Source of the DNA: Pseudorhizobium xiangyangii | GTDB taxonomy: Bacteria > Pseudomonadota > Alphaproteobacteria > Rhizobiales > Rhizobiaceae | Direction: 5' to 3' | Assembly: GCF_020531965.1 (NCBI RefSeq) | Contig: NZ_JAJAWH010000013.1 | Coordinates: forward strand, 62,001-126,000 | DNA: 64,000 bases | Shown here: positions 18,954-27,724 of the stretch, one piece after another | How positions within the stretch are numbered: the stretch's first letter is position 1 | How the letters are laid out: each line of letters begins with the position of its first letter | Translations under genes and position numbers: made by a program | The notes under the pieces: model-generated | Database searches by the model: none | What the model was told of the DNA's origin: nothing | What the model saw: only the letters and a program-made list of their open reading frames with translations

Positions 18954-19523
18954 TCAGGCCGCCTTTTCTGCCGAAGTGAGGTTGATCCAGACGCGCAGAG
19001 CATCGGTGTAATCGGTAGCTGCGACCTCCAGCTCGGCAGGCGTCAACTTGTCTGCCTTGTAAAGCACAAAAGGCTTTGCCCACAGGAGTCCGCAGCGATG
19101 CGCCGTGGCCCGCAACGGAGCAAAAAGCTCGTTCATGGGAAACATGTTACGGCCGCCGAGTTGATAGGCATCAGGAGTGTTTCCTGCCGTAGCGGCAATC
19201 ATGAGCTGTGTCCCTTCCAGCCGTCGACCTTCGCTCTCGTAGGCGAGGTAGAACATTCGGGTGAGAACGGCATCCTGCCACGCCTTCAAGAGCGGCGGCG
19301 TTGAGTACCACTGAACTGGAAATTGCAGCACGATATGGTCCGCGGCCAAAAGCATCGCTGCCTCAGTTTCGCCGTCGCGGAACATGTCGATGCCACTGGG
19401 ATACGCAGCATACATGTCCACCAGCTCGGTGTCGGACATGGCGGCAACCGCCCTGGCCAACGCAGCATTGGCCTTCGAGTGGGAAAGGTTCGGGTGAAAG
19501 AGAAGTACCAAGGTTTTGGACAT
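18954..19523 (-). CDS. NAD(P)H-dependent oxidoreductase, flavodoxin-like fold
   Basis: Cytoplasmic flavoprotein of 189 residues in the NAD(P)H:quinone reductase/KefF-MdaB group. The N-terminal [14 protein letters not shown] loop binds FMN or FAD phosphate, and [17 protein letters not shown] is the family signature (residues ~70-86). Such enzymes perform two-electron quinone reduction under stress. It is divergent from a LysR regulator across 89 bases, the standard arrangement for LysR-controlled reductases, and it is followed two bases later by the DUF6220-like gene. Confidence 0.85.
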   Translation of the reverse strand: MSKTLVLLFHPNLSHSKANAALARAVAAMSDTELVDMYAAYPSGIDMFRDGETEAAMLLAADHIVLQFPVQWYSTPPLLKAWQDAVLTRMFYLAYESEGRRLEGTQLMIAATAGNTPDAYQLGGRNMFPMNELFAPLRATAHRCGLLWAKPFVLYKADKLTPAELEVAATDYTDALRVWINLTSAEKAA

Positions 19524-19583
19524 CGTTGTCTCCTTGCGTTGAGATGAAACGATGTTGGCGCACGTCAGATAATTCTTCTAATC

Positions 19584-19598
19584 GATAGATGATCTATC
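19584..19598. promoter_or_regulatory. Palindrome between divergent oxidoreductase and LysR genes
   Basis: GATAGATGATCTATC is a perfect odd-length palindrome with seven-base arms, 14 bases before the LysR ATG at 19613. It fits the T-N11-A type of LysR binding site and is the likely operator controlling both the flavoprotein operon and the regulator. Confidence 0.5.
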
Positions 19599-19612
19599 AT
19601 ATTATTGATGGC

Positions 19613-20500
19613 ATGAATTTACGCTCTATCGATCTCAACCTCCTGGTGATCCTCGACGCCCTGCTGGATGAAGCCCATGTCAGTCGCGCCGCCAGCCGTC
19701 TTGGGCTTTCCCAACCTGCAGCTTCGGCAGCTCTCCAGCGTTGTCGTCACCTGTTCCAGGACGATCTTCTTGAACGTGGGCGCGGGACGATGCGCCTTAC
19801 CCCCAAAGCAGTGTCTTTGCGTGTCTCTTTGAAGTCTCTGTTGGCCAACGTGACGGACCTGATTGATCCGCCGGATGTTTCCTTGGCTGACATCCGCCAG
19901 TCACTTCGCATCAGCATGGCAGACTATCCCGCTTTGTTCGTGATCGGCCCCTTGCTGGAGAACTTGCAGGATACAGCACCTGGAATCGATCTCGTGATTC
20001 AACCTTGGCACGGAGCCGATGCGGCAAAAGCCGCTCTTGTCGATGGCACCACTGATATCGCCATCTCTGTCTTTCCGGATACTGACGACGACATTCAGCG
20101 AGAGGAGCTGCTGACCGAGCATTACGTCGTGGCGATGCGTGAGGGCCACCCGATTGTCGATAAATTCAACCTCGAAAGCTGGCTGGGCTTCCCGCACATC
20201 CTGGTATCGGGGCGCGGGGATCAGCGCAGCCCCGTTGATGCTCAACTGGCCAAACTGGGTCATTCTCGACGGATAGGCCTGGTGGTGCCAAACTTTCAGA
20301 TGCTGCCAAATTTGCTGCGGATGTCTGACATGGTTGCTATGCTGCCATCACGCGTCGTGCCAGCAAGTGGGGAGCTGCACACCTTCGCAACGCCCATCCC
20401 TGTCAGCGGTTTCACTCTGCACCTTGCATGGCACCGACGCCGGGGCCATGATGTAGGGCTACAGCATGTGGCAAAGTTGCTGACAAGTCTGTTGCAATGA
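19613..20500 (+). CDS. LysR-family transcriptional regulator
   Basis: A 295-residue LysR regulator. Helix-turn-helix in residues 4-63 (LNLLVILDALLDEAHVSRAA, LGLSQPAASAALQRCRHLF) of the NodD/LinR-like subfamily, then the substrate-binding domain with a late TLHLAWHRRRGHD segment typical of that subfamily. ATG 19613 matches the conserved MNLRSIDLNLL start; an earlier ATG at 19589 lies inside the operator region. It probably controls the divergent quinone-reductase-like gene in response to a quinone or aromatic. Confidence 0.87.
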   Translation: MNLRSIDLNLLVILDALLDEAHVSRAASRLGLSQPAASAALQRCRHLFQDDLLERGRGTMRLTPKAVSLRVSLKSLLANVTDLIDPPDVSLADIRQSLRISMADYPALFVIGPLLENLQDTAPGIDLVIQPWHGADAAKAALVDGTTDIAISVFPDTDDDIQREELLTEHYVVAMREGHPIVDKFNLESWLGFPHILVSGRGDQRSPVDAQLAKLGHSRRIGLVVPNFQMLPNLLRMSDMVAMLPSRVVPASGELHTFATPIPVSGFTLHLAWHRRRGHDVGLQHVAKLLTSLLQ

Positions 20501-20565
20501 GACGGCGTGCCTTCTGCCGCATCTAACGGTGCTAGTCGGCCAAAAACGCCTTCGATCAGCCTCTG

Positions 20566-20597
20566 ATGTCCGCTTGTGGCGCACAGGCGACGTGACG
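20566..20597. repeat. Short dispersed repeat, copy 1
   Basis: About 30 bases (GTCCGCTTGTGGCGCACAGG and following) that recur with about three differences at 23670-23705. Looks like a fragment of a rhizobial intergenic repeat rather than coding sequence. Confidence 0.5.
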
Positions 20598-20699
20598 CGG
20601 GCGCCGAGGCCATGTCTGCTTTTAGGCAAGCACGACGAAATCCTCTATGACATGAAGGCGCAAAGTCGCTCAATGATCCCTGGAGAGGCTCCCTGGGCA

Positions 20700-20738
20700 A
20701 AAGGGAACGGCCCCGCAACACGCAGGGCCGTTCCCTTT
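20700..20738. terminator. Bidirectional terminator hairpin
   Basis: AAAGGGAACGGCCC (20700-20713) pairs perfectly with GGGCCGTTCCCTTT (20725-20738) around an 11-base loop. It follows the LysR gene on the plus strand and touches the stop codon of the integrase remnant on the minus strand, so it could end both transcripts. Confidence 0.7.
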
Positions 20739-21369
20739 CAAATTTCAGTACGCTCGGCCAGTTCCAGTGCATCCTCTATGTCAACGTCGAGATACCTAAC
20801 TGTGTTCTCGATCTTGGTGTGACCAAGCAGGATCTGGATTGCGCGAAGGTTGCCAGTGGCCTTGTAGATCATGGCAGCTTTCGTTCGCCGAAGGGAATGC
20901 GTGCCGTAATCCTCCCGACGCAGGCCAATCGCAGTGACCCACTCATCGACCAGCCGAGCATATTGGCGAGTGCTGAGATGATCGGCGTGATCGACCCGAC
21001 TGGGAAAGGCATAGTCATTGACCGTTCCTCCCCTCCGCCCAAGCCAGGCAAGTAGGTTGGCCCGGACCTCGGTCGTGATCTCGAACTGTACGGGACGTCC
21101 GGTCTTCTGCTGAACGACCATCGCACGAGTTCGAATTTCTTGGCCGTGACGAGGGTTCCGATTTTCATCTTAACGAGATCGCAGCCGCGGAGCTTGCTGC
21201 CGATGGCAAGATCGAACAGCGCACGATCTCTCATTCGCCCTTCTCGGTCCAGGAAGAAGCGGATCGCCCAGATCTGGCGCTGCTTCAGAGGTTTCTTGAC
21301 GCTAACTTGTCGGCCGGCATTCCATGCCGGTCGGCCCAGTGCGGCTGGATTATATTGTGCGATACCCAT
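20738..21369 (-). pseudogene. Tyrosine recombinase (integrase), frameshifted
   Basis: Read with one frameshift near 21135-21145, this gives a ~210-residue short integrase common in rhizobia. The N-terminal part (MGIAQYNPAALGRPAWNAG to FDLAIGSKLRGCDLVKMKIG) lies in one frame from ATG 21369. The catalytic part (MVVQQKTGRPVQFE, THSLRRTKAAMIYK, LLGHTKIENTVRYL, with Arg, His and Tyr of the active site) lies in another. The shift falls in a short AAGAAATT stretch, so one lost or gained base explains it. It could be true inactivation or a sequencing error. The C-terminal piece alone (127 residues) is open but has no clear start signal. Confidence 0.85.
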
Positions 21370-21671
21370 CTTCGTTCTCCTTAGGCCACCATTGGCCTTC
21401 AGAAAAACGTGGGGGTTCGAACTCAACGATCCGACTGCTGATCGTAGACGGCCACGGCGCCCAAGAAGGCGGACATTGCAGTACTGGCTGTGGAAGGTCT
21501 AGGTTCGGCCCATTGCGGTAATCCCGCCAGTTCCCGGGCCTTCTATGCCATGACATGGGTTAAGCTGTTCCGCAGAAACGGCGTCGCGGAGAGCTAGCGA
21601 AGCGGAAGCAACGTCTAGCCCGCGTCGTTAACGCGCCAGTACCTGCCGGAAGCCTATCCAGTCACGCGGCT
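21370..21671. other. Intergenic, nothing recognised
   Basis: About 300 bases between the integrase remnant and the hydrolase gene. No convincing gene, hairpin or repeat was seen. A GGGGGTTCGAACTC string near 21411 looks like a tRNA T-arm but nothing around it folds as a tRNA. Confidence 0.4.
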
Positions 21672-22616
21672 CTACTTTTCAACGACGTTTCCGAGGCTGC
21701 TCGCCGGACCCCTCAACGCCGTACATGCCGAAGACCAGGCCTTGGCGTCAGAGCCGAGCGCGGTTCTCAACCATGCCAGTGTCATGCGCTTTGTCGCCTC
21801 GAGCGCATCCGGTGCCTCCACCTCGGTTTCTTTGGCGTCAAGGCCGGCAATGCCACCAAGGCCGTGTCCTACGCCATGAAGCGTGAGAAGGAAATGCGCG
21901 CCCATTCCATCATGATAGGCGTCGGCGTGCCATTCTGGGCCACGAGAGGTGAAACGGGGATTATCGTCTGCACCGCACACAACCAGGGTCGACGTGCTCA
22001 TGTGGGAGAAGTCGACGTCAAAGAACGGAAACCGTGCAACGTTCTCTTCCGTCAGGTCCTTTCCACCTCTTCCAGGCGTGGTGAGAAGTATCCCCGCCTT
22101 GATGCGCGGATCGCCAAACGTTTCTCCATGAAGTTGCGCGCCCAGAAGAAGGCTCACGGTATGGCCGCCGAGCGAATGTCCCACGGCAGCGATGCGGTTA
22201 TGGTCAAGCCGACCAGAGACTGCCGGCGCACGCTCCTCGATATCGGACAGCCGGTCGATGATTGTCCGGATCTCCGCGACACGCTCGCGCCAGAAGAAGG
22301 GCGCTCCTTCGGCGTCTGCAGGAAGCCCGCCGACGCGGGAGCTCGCGTGAGTGGGCTGAACAACTGCAAAGCCGCGTTCCGCCCAGAACTGCGCCATGTG
22401 CGCGTAGCCGTCCTTCGAGGCAACGTAGAATGATGGCCCATACCCATGCGACAGAATGACGATGGGGAGGCGATCGCCGGCTGCTGGTGCAGTCAGACGC
22501 AGTTCCAGAGGCTGCCGCCCGACCATGTCGAGCCGGATCGGCGAGTAGGCTATTGTAAGAGCAGCATCCGGCGTCGGGATATTGCGGGCGATATCGATAA
22601 GATTGTTCGTGGTCAT
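21672..22616 (-). CDS. Alpha/beta hydrolase (chlorophyllase/dienelactone hydrolase-like)
   Basis: A 314-residue serine hydrolase. The oxyanion-hole region LSHGYGPSFYVA, the nucleophile elbow GHSLGGHTV, an acidic residue in VVCGADDNPRF and a late histidine in LHGVGHGLGG form a complete catalytic set. No signal peptide is visible, so it is probably cytoplasmic. It is divergent from an AraC regulator with 89 bases between them, suggesting induction by its substrate, probably an ester. The exact substrate cannot be read. Confidence 0.82.
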   Translation of the reverse strand: MTTNNLIDIARNIPTPDAALTIAYSPIRLDMVGRQPLELRLTAPAAGDRLPIVILSHGYGPSFYVASKDGYAHMAQFWAERGFAVVQPTHASSRVGGLPADAEGAPFFWRERVAEIRTIIDRLSDIEERAPAVSGRLDHNRIAAVGHSLGGHTVSLLLGAQLHGETFGDPRIKAGILLTTPGRGGKDLTEENVARFPFFDVDFSHMSTSTLVVCGADDNPRFTSRGPEWHADAYHDGMGAHFLLTLHGVGHGLGGIAGLDAKETEVEAPDALEATKRMTLAWLRTALGSDAKAWSSACTALRGPASSLGNVVEK

Positions 22617-22705
22617 CTGTGGTCTCCTTGTGCGCCACTAAGATGGACGAAGGAGGTTGGATGATCTATATCTGGATATCCGAACTTATTTAGTGGAAGT
22701 CCAAT

Positions 22706-23599
22706 TTGTCTGATCCACTGGCCGGAATCGTCTCGCTGCTCAAGCCCGTGCCATCAATCGCCAAGCTGGTCACGGCCGGCGGGGCGTGGTGGGTTGAACG
22801 CCGTGAACTTGGCAGTCCGTTCTATTGTGCAATGGTGGAAGGCCGCTGCCTGCTCACGATCGCCGGCAGATCGCCGATCATGCTCGAGGCAGGGGATTTC
22901 ATTCTGGTCCCGCAAATCCACGCCTTCACCATGAGCAGCCTTCAACCGCCTCGGCCGGGCACGTTGCCACAGCGGCTGGAAACGAGTCCCGGCGTGTTCC
23001 GCCTCGGCGATCCAGACGTGCGGGTCGAAGTCACGGCCATGGTGGGTCACTGTTCCTTCTTGGCGAACGACAAGCAGTTGCTAAGCTCGCTCCTGCCGGA
23101 CATCGTTCATGCCCGAGGCGAGCCCCGGCTCATGGATCTCGTCACGATGATTCACACCGAGATGGTCGGGGGACTTGCGGCGCGGGAGATGATCCTGACG
23201 CGGTTACTTGAAGTTCTCTTCATCGACGCGCTGCGGAGCGCAGGAGGGGCAGAGACATCTCCCGGCCTGTTGCGTGGCCTTGCCGACATCCGCCTAGCTC
23301 CAGCGCTGCGACGCATTCATCTGGACCCGAGCGGAAGTTTGTCCGTCGAGGCATTGGCAGAGACCTCCGCTATGTCTCGGTCGGCGTTCTTCGAGCGTTT
23401 CCGAAGGGAGGTGGGCCTCCCTCCAATGGAATACGTGACTGGCTGGCGCATGGCTCTTGCAAAGGACCTGTTGGTCCGGCGAGAGACGCCGCTCGTCGAG
23501 ATCGCAGCAAAAATCGGTTATGCCTCGTCCAGCGCGTTCAGCGTCGCGTTCACGCGCCATGTAGGCGTCACGCCAGGCGTTTTCGCCCGAACAGATTGA
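22706..23599 (+). CDS. AraC-family transcriptional regulator (cupin_6 type)
   Basis: A 297-residue regulator with an N-terminal cupin sensor (residues ~10-170) and two C-terminal helix-turn-helix motifs (LSVEALAETSAMSRSAFFER and PLVEIAAKIGYASSSAFSVA). The start is TTG 22706 with GGAAG upstream; no better ATG exists nearby. It lies divergent from the alpha/beta hydrolase gene and is the likely regulator of that gene. Confidence 0.87.
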   Translation: MSDPLAGIVSLLKPVPSIAKLVTAGGAWWVERRELGSPFYCAMVEGRCLLTIAGRSPIMLEAGDFILVPQIHAFTMSSLQPPRPGTLPQRLETSPGVFRLGDPDVRVEVTAMVGHCSFLANDKQLLSSLLPDIVHARGEPRLMDLVTMIHTEMVGGLAAREMILTRLLEVLFIDALRSAGGAETSPGLLRGLADIRLAPALRRIHLDPSGSLSVEALAETSAMSRSAFFERFRREVGLPPMEYVTGWRMALAKDLLVRRETPLVEIAAKIGYASSSAFSVAFTRHVGVTPGVFARTD

Positions 23600-23669
23600 T
23601 CCCCACTCACGCTTTTCGCGGCCCAATTTGTACTGCTTCTGATCGAAAAGACGTAGAACTCCGCTCTGC

Positions 23670-23705
23670 AATGTGCGCTTCTGGCGCACACGCGACGTGA
23701 CGACG
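23670..23705. repeat. Short dispersed repeat, copy 2
   Basis: GTGCGCTTCTGGCGCACACG and following bases match 20566-20597 with about three differences in 30. Same orientation as copy 1. Confidence 0.5.
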
Positions 23706-23820
23706 CCATGAGCGATGTCCGCTTTCAGGAAGCGAGCGAGACGGCGTCTACGGCCGAGATGGAGGCGCATAGCCGCCATAGGATTTGCGGTCTCAGGACG
23801 GCAACCTTGGTGCCGGAACC

Positions 23821-23964
23821 GAAATAATTGCCGCTAGCTACCTCCTGTTGACTGAGGCCCAAAGCCAGGGCACAAAGGGGGTATCCATAGTCGCTCGCGA
23901 TGGGAAAACAGAGGGAATTTCAAGCCTTTTTTCTACGTCATTGAAATAATGTGAGAATCCTGGC
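23821..23964. repeat. Diverged ~144-base direct repeat, copy 1
   Basis: Shares blocks such as TGCCGCT, CCTGTTGAC, CCAAAGCCAGGG, ACAAAG, CGCTCGCG, AGGGAATT, ATTGAAAT and GTGAGAATCC, in the same order and spacing, with 36612-36755. Estimated identity is roughly 70 percent by eye. Not coding in either copy. Its origin is unknown to me. Confidence 0.65.
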
Positions 23965-24060
23965 TCCATCTTGAACTTTTCCGTGAAATTGCCTTTGCCC
24001 ATGTAGGTCTCCTTGCCTCAGCTTTAGGAAAGAAGGCGTCTACAAATCTAGGGGCTATTC
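23965..24060 (-). mobile_element. 5' end of an IS3-family element (orfA start and terminal region)
   Basis: On the minus strand, ATG 24002 with AAGGAG upstream begins MGKGNFTEKFK, the usual opening of one IS3-family OrfA group, then homology stops abruptly at about codon 12. The 58 bases upstream look like the terminal region of that IS. Only this end is left. Confidence 0.5.
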
Positions 24061-24256
24061 ATTCTCCAGCGCCTTCAGCCGCGTTGCCTGCATCACCTTC
24101 AGATCGCCATATTAACGACACCAGCGGTAGTAGCTCTGCTCCAATATCGCCCAGACCCCGGCAGATCGCCCCGGTCTTCTCTCCCTGCGAAAGCCGCACC
24201 TCCGCCTCCCGCAACATCCCGATGATCTGCTCGGCTGTGTAATTCTTCCGTGCCAT
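24059..24256 (-). pseudogene. IS3-family transposase orfA remnant
   Basis: Begins MARKNYTAEQIIGMLREAEV and continues LSQGEKTGAICRGLG, the N-terminus of a well-known IS3/IS407-group OrfA. After about residue 37 the frame slips: EQSYYRW is found in another frame, and the open frame then runs into unrelated residues. orfB and the far end are missing. The upstream bases to about 24325 probably belong to the same IS end. Confidence 0.85.
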
Positions 24257-24390
24257 TCCGTGCTCCTTTCAAAGCCCAAAATAGCCGAAACTCTAACTCT
24301 CAAAACGGACCAACTTTCAGGGGGAAGGCCACACCTAAACCGAACTGCACCAACACATCAGCCCGTCTCCTTTAGACCTGAGCAATACTT

Positions 24391-24822
24391 TCAACTAAGA
24401 GAAACCGATCTACGCTCGGCTGGTGCATTGCCGGCACCACGGTATGCTGTCATCTCCATTTCGACCCTAAATTCCGGAGAACTGAGCGCGTTGCAGTTAA
24501 TCGTGCGCTGCGGATCGATGCCCTTCAGCCTCTCGCCGATGTAGGCCATGATTGCAGGCACATCGTTCTGGTCGGGAATGAAAATGCGTGAGGACACAAT
24601 GTCCGTCAGGTCTGATCCCACGGCCTTCAGCGCCCCTTGAATATTGTCTAAGCACTGTTTCGCTTGCGCTACGGGATCTGGCGATATCTCACGCGTACGA
24701 TAATTCCTGCCTGCCGTATTCGATACGAGTATCCAGTTATCGATGCAGACGAGTCGCGAATAGCTTTCCTTTTCTTCATAAATGGATCCAGATTTCAGTT
24801 TCACGATCTTCGGCTCTGTCAT
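24391..24822 (-). CDS. RidA/YjgF-family protein
   Basis: A 143-residue Rid-family protein, members of which hydrolyse reactive enamine/imine intermediates to ketoacids and ammonia. The C-terminal VEMEMTAYR strand is typical, and the arginine of QRTINCNALS aligns by position with the catalytic Arg105 of E. coli RidA. It is a little longer than RidA at the N-terminus. ATG 24822 follows GGAAAGGAA; a GTG at 24837 is in frame but less likely. It is the last gene of the nine-gene operon and follows an amine- or amino-acid-oxidising flavoenzyme, a fitting partner because that reaction makes imines. Confidence 0.85.
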   Translation of the reverse strand: MTEPKIVKLKSGSIYEEKESYSRLVCIDNWILVSNTAGRNYRTREISPDPVAQAKQCLDNIQGALKAVGSDLTDIVSSRIFIPDQNDVPAIMAYIGERLKGIDPQRTINCNALSSPEFRVEMEMTAYRGAGNAPAERRSVSLS

Positions 24823-24848
24823 GTCGTTCCTTTCCACGTCTTGTTCGT

Positions 24849-26228
24849 TTAGGTCTTAGAGTGCGTCGGCGGGGCATTCCCGGACTGGCACGCCACAGCT
24901 TGATTACCGGTCATGCCGTATTGCTTTTTCGACAGGCGGCTCCATCTGAACGGAGTCGGATCGACGACGTAGCTGCGCTCAAGGATCATGTCGGCGAGCA
25001 GTCGTCCGATGCCGGGGGACAGACCGAAACCATGGCCGGAACAGCCCGACGCAATCCATGCGCCCCCTAGTCCCGGCACCGCGTCGATGACCGGCACCGC
25101 ATCCGGAGTCACGTCCATCACACCCGCCCATGCGTGACTGATGCTGAGATTGTCGAGTGACGGAAACGCCTTGCGGGCGTTTTTGAGCGCGCGTTTCAAA
25201 AACAGGTCGGAGGGCTTGGGATCGAGCGTACGTACCTTCTCGAAAATGGTTGGCTCACCAAAGTCCCATTTTCCGGGCAGCGCCAGTTCACGGAAGAAGG
25301 ACGGGCCGAAGCGAAGGTGGAACTCCCGCCAGCTGTCTAACAGGCGGGGGACATACTCGCCGAACAGACGGAAATTATCTGGCAAGATCTCGGCAATATT
25401 CGCGTTTCTCAGGGTCAGCGTATGGCCGCCATCCTGACGCGGGCGAATGGAGAAATTCTCGGTCCCGAACGGATGGTCGGGAATGTCTTTTGCACCTATG
25501 ACGCGGGCAACCGTTCCGGTAACGCGCAATTGCGGAAAGTCGATATCATGATTGCGCAGCAGGACACGACTCCACACGCCGCCCGCGATAACCACGCGCG
25601 AGGCACGGATGCGGCCCTTTTCCGTCACCACGCCGGCAATGCGGCCACCTTCAATGTCGAGTGCGCGCACGGCGCAATTCGTCAAAATGGTCGCACCGGC
25701 CTTGCGCGCCGCCTCGGCCATGGCGGGCGCAGCAATCCAGGGTTCGGCACAGCCATCGTCGGGCGACCACAACGCCATCTGCACCGGCCCCCTGATGCCG
25801 GGGATCGCCTGGCGAACACGCTCGGCGCTCAATAGCGTGGTGTTGATGCCATGGCGTTTTCCCACCTCGTGCCAGCGCGCCCAATGGGCGGCATCGCGCC
25901 GGGTAAATGCGGCATAGGTGATGCCCGTCTGGCGAAACCCGGTAGACGCACCGATACGCGCATCCATGCCCTGCCAAAGGTCCAGCGCCACCGCCGCCAA
26001 AGGCAGCTCGGCTTCCTCGCGGCCCATCTGGCGCACCCAGCCCCAGTTGCGGCAGGACTGCTCACCCGCCACGACGCCCTTTTCGCAAATGGTGACGGAA
26101 AGCCCCGCTTCCGCCAGCTCAAGCGCCGTCATGATCCCGACGATACCTCCGCCGACAATCACCACATCGGCAGCGATAGGAAATTCAACACTTCCCTGAA
26201 CGGGAGCGACGGGAACCGAAATACTCAT
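24849..26228 (-). CDS. FAD-dependent amine/amino acid oxidoreductase (DAO family)
   Basis: A 459-residue flavoenzyme. The Rossmann motif VVIVGGGIVGIMTALELAE is at residues 22-40, and a C-terminal FAD-binding segment GAWIASGCSGHGFGLSPGIG closes the DAO fold. The segment GEQSCRNWGWVRQMGR is like that of the DAO branch which includes opine and Amadori-compound oxidases such as AgaE. It probably oxidises a secondary or primary amine or amino acid to an imine. It lies between an aldehyde dehydrogenase and a RidA-like protein in one operon. No signal peptide, so cytoplasmic. The substrate is unknown. Confidence 0.83.
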   Translation of the reverse strand: MSISVPVAPVQGSVEFPIAADVVIVGGGIVGIMTALELAEAGLSVTICEKGVVAGEQSCRNWGWVRQMGREEAELPLAAVALDLWQGMDARIGASTGFRQTGITYAAFTRRDAAHWARWHEVGKRHGINTTLLSAERVRQAIPGIRGPVQMALWSPDDGCAEPWIAAPAMAEAARKAGATILTNCAVRALDIEGGRIAGVVTEKGRIRASRVVIAGGVWSRVLLRNHDIDFPQLRVTGTVARVIGAKDIPDHPFGTENFSIRPRQDGGHTLTLRNANIAEILPDNFRLFGEYVPRLLDSWREFHLRFGPSFFRELALPGKWDFGEPTIFEKVRTLDPKPSDLFLKRALKNARKAFPSLDNLSISHAWAGVMDVTPDAVPVIDAVPGLGGAWIASGCSGHGFGLSPGIGRLLADMILERSYVVDPTPFRWSRLSKKQYGMTGNQAVACQSGNAPPTHSKT

Positions 26229-26230
26229 AT

Positions 26231-27724
26231 TCAGGACTCCAGATCGATCCAGATCGTTTTTGTCTGTTGGTACTGCGCCAGCGCTTCTAGGCCATTGTCA
26301 CGGCTGAGCGAGCCGGAGCGGCGATAGCCGCCAAAGGGCGTCGCAACCGACCCTTCGGAGAAGCTGTTCACCGACACTGTGCCCACCGGCAGCGCCCGCG
26401 CGAACTGCAGTGCCTGGCTGATGTTTTGTGTAAACACGGATGCGTGGAGGCCGAATTCCGTATCGACGGCCAGCCGCAACGCCTCCTCGTCGCTGTCGAC
26501 AGTGATCATGCCGAGCACAGGGCCGAAAATCTCCTCGCGGGCAATTTTCATGTCGGGCGTCATGGCGTCGAATACGGTGGGTTTCAGGAAGAAGCCGGGA
26601 TTGTCATCCAGCGACGCACCGCCAAGCAACACCTGCGCGCCCTCACTGACGCCCGATTGCAGGAAGCCCTCCACGCGGTCGCGATGCTCTGCCGTGATCA
26701 TCGCGCCAATATCCGTTGCCGGGTCGAGCGGATCGCCGACGACGAATGCCTTCACCCGCTCGATGACGCGGGCCACGAATTCGTCGCGATGACGCCGATG
26801 CACGATCTGGCGCATATTGGCGGAGCAGTTCTGACCGCCATTCCAGAATGCCGCCATGACGGCGCTTTCGATCAGCGAGTCTGTAATCGCCGCCTGTTCG
26901 AGAACGAGGAACGGGCTTTTGCCGCCAAGCTCCAGCCCGACCGGTTTCAGGTTCGACTGCGCGGCGTAGCCAAGCAGATAGGCACCCACCTCGCCCGAAC
27001 CGGTGAAGGACACCATGTCGATGTCGGAATGGCGGCCAATCGCCTGTCCGGCCTCTTCGCCTAACCCCGGAACGACATTCAATACGCCCGCCGGAATGCC
27101 CGCTTCGGCGGCCAGTTCTCCGAGCCGCAAGGCGGTGAGCGGGGACTGTTCGGCAGGCTTCAGCACGACAGAGCAGCCGGTCGCCAGCGCAGGCGCCAAT
27201 TTCCATGCCGCCATCAGCAGCGGAAAATTCCACGGCACGATCAGTCCGGTGACGCCGATCGGCTCCTGCACGATCATCGAAACTGTGCCCTGACCGGTCG
27301 GCGCAACGCGCCCGAAGCTCTTGTCGATGGTCTCGGCATACCATTGGAAGAAGTGTGGCACTTCATGCGCCACCTCGTTGCGGCAGTCGCGAATGGTCTT
27401 GCCGCTATCCAGCGATTCCAGCAGCGCTAGCTCCTCGCCATGCTGGCGAAGCAGCGCCGCAAAGCGCAGCAACGTTTCCTTCCGCTTACCGGGATCACAG
27501 CGCGACCACGCCCCGTCATCGAAGGCGCGCCTGGCCGCCTTCACCGCGCGGTCGACATCGGCATGATCGCATGCCGCCACCTCGGCCAGCAGCGCACTGG
27601 TGGCAGGATTGAGCGTTACGAATGTCTTGCCCGACTGGGCGGGAACGGCTTGTCCGTCGATCCAGGCTCGGGTTTCGATCCTGATTCGGTCTGCAAGCGC
27701 ACGATTGCCAGGTGCATCATTCAT
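26231..27724 (-). CDS. NAD(P)-dependent aldehyde dehydrogenase (PuuC-like)
   Basis: A 497-residue aldehyde dehydrogenase. Key features: PWNFPLLMAAWKLAPALATG, FTGSGEVG, the glutamate of LELGGKSPFLVL, the catalytic cysteine in NGGQNCSANM, and the C-terminal FGGYRRSGSLSRDNG. It most resembles the gamma-glutamyl-aminobutyraldehyde dehydrogenase group. ATG 27724 overlaps the molybdoenzyme stop by eight bases; the frame can extend farther but only over that gene. It would oxidise an aldehyde made by the neighbouring flavoenzyme to an acid. Confidence 0.88.
   Translation of the reverse strand: MNDAPGNRALADRIRIETRAWIDGQAVPAQSGKTFVTLNPATSALLAEVAACDHADVDRAVKAARRAFDDGAWSRCDPGKRKETLLRFAALLRQHGEELALLESLDSGKTIRDCRNEVAHEVPHFFQWYAETIDKSFGRVAPTGQGTVSMIVQEPIGVTGLIVPWNFPLLMAAWKLAPALATGCSVVLKPAEQSPLTALRLGELAAEAGIPAGVLNVVPGLGEEAGQAIGRHSDIDMVSFTGSGEVGAYLLGYAAQSNLKPVGLELGGKSPFLVLEQAAITDSLIESAVMAAFWNGGQNCSANMRQIVHRRHRDEFVARVIERVKAFVVGDPLDPATDIGAMITAEHRDRVEGFLQSGVSEGAQVLLGGASLDDNPGFFLKPTVFDAMTPDMKIAREEIFGPVLGMITVDSDEEALRLAVDTEFGLHASVFTQNISQALQFARALPVGTVSVNSFSEGSVATPFGGYRRSGSLSRDNGLEALAQYQQTKTIWIDLES

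Larger units (their letters stand above)
23600..24058. other. Gene-free stretch filled with repeats and IS debris
   Basis: About 460 bases after the AraC gene. It holds copy 2 of the short repeat (23670-23705), copy 1 of the ~144-base repeat (23821-23964) and the first codons of an IS3-type orfA on the minus strand (23965-24002). No intact gene is present. Confidence 0.6.

Noticed and set aside
21405-21430. tRNA T-arm-like string GGGGGTTCGAACTC
   Set aside because: No acceptor, D or anticodon arm can be built around it, so it is not a tRNA or a convincing attachment site.
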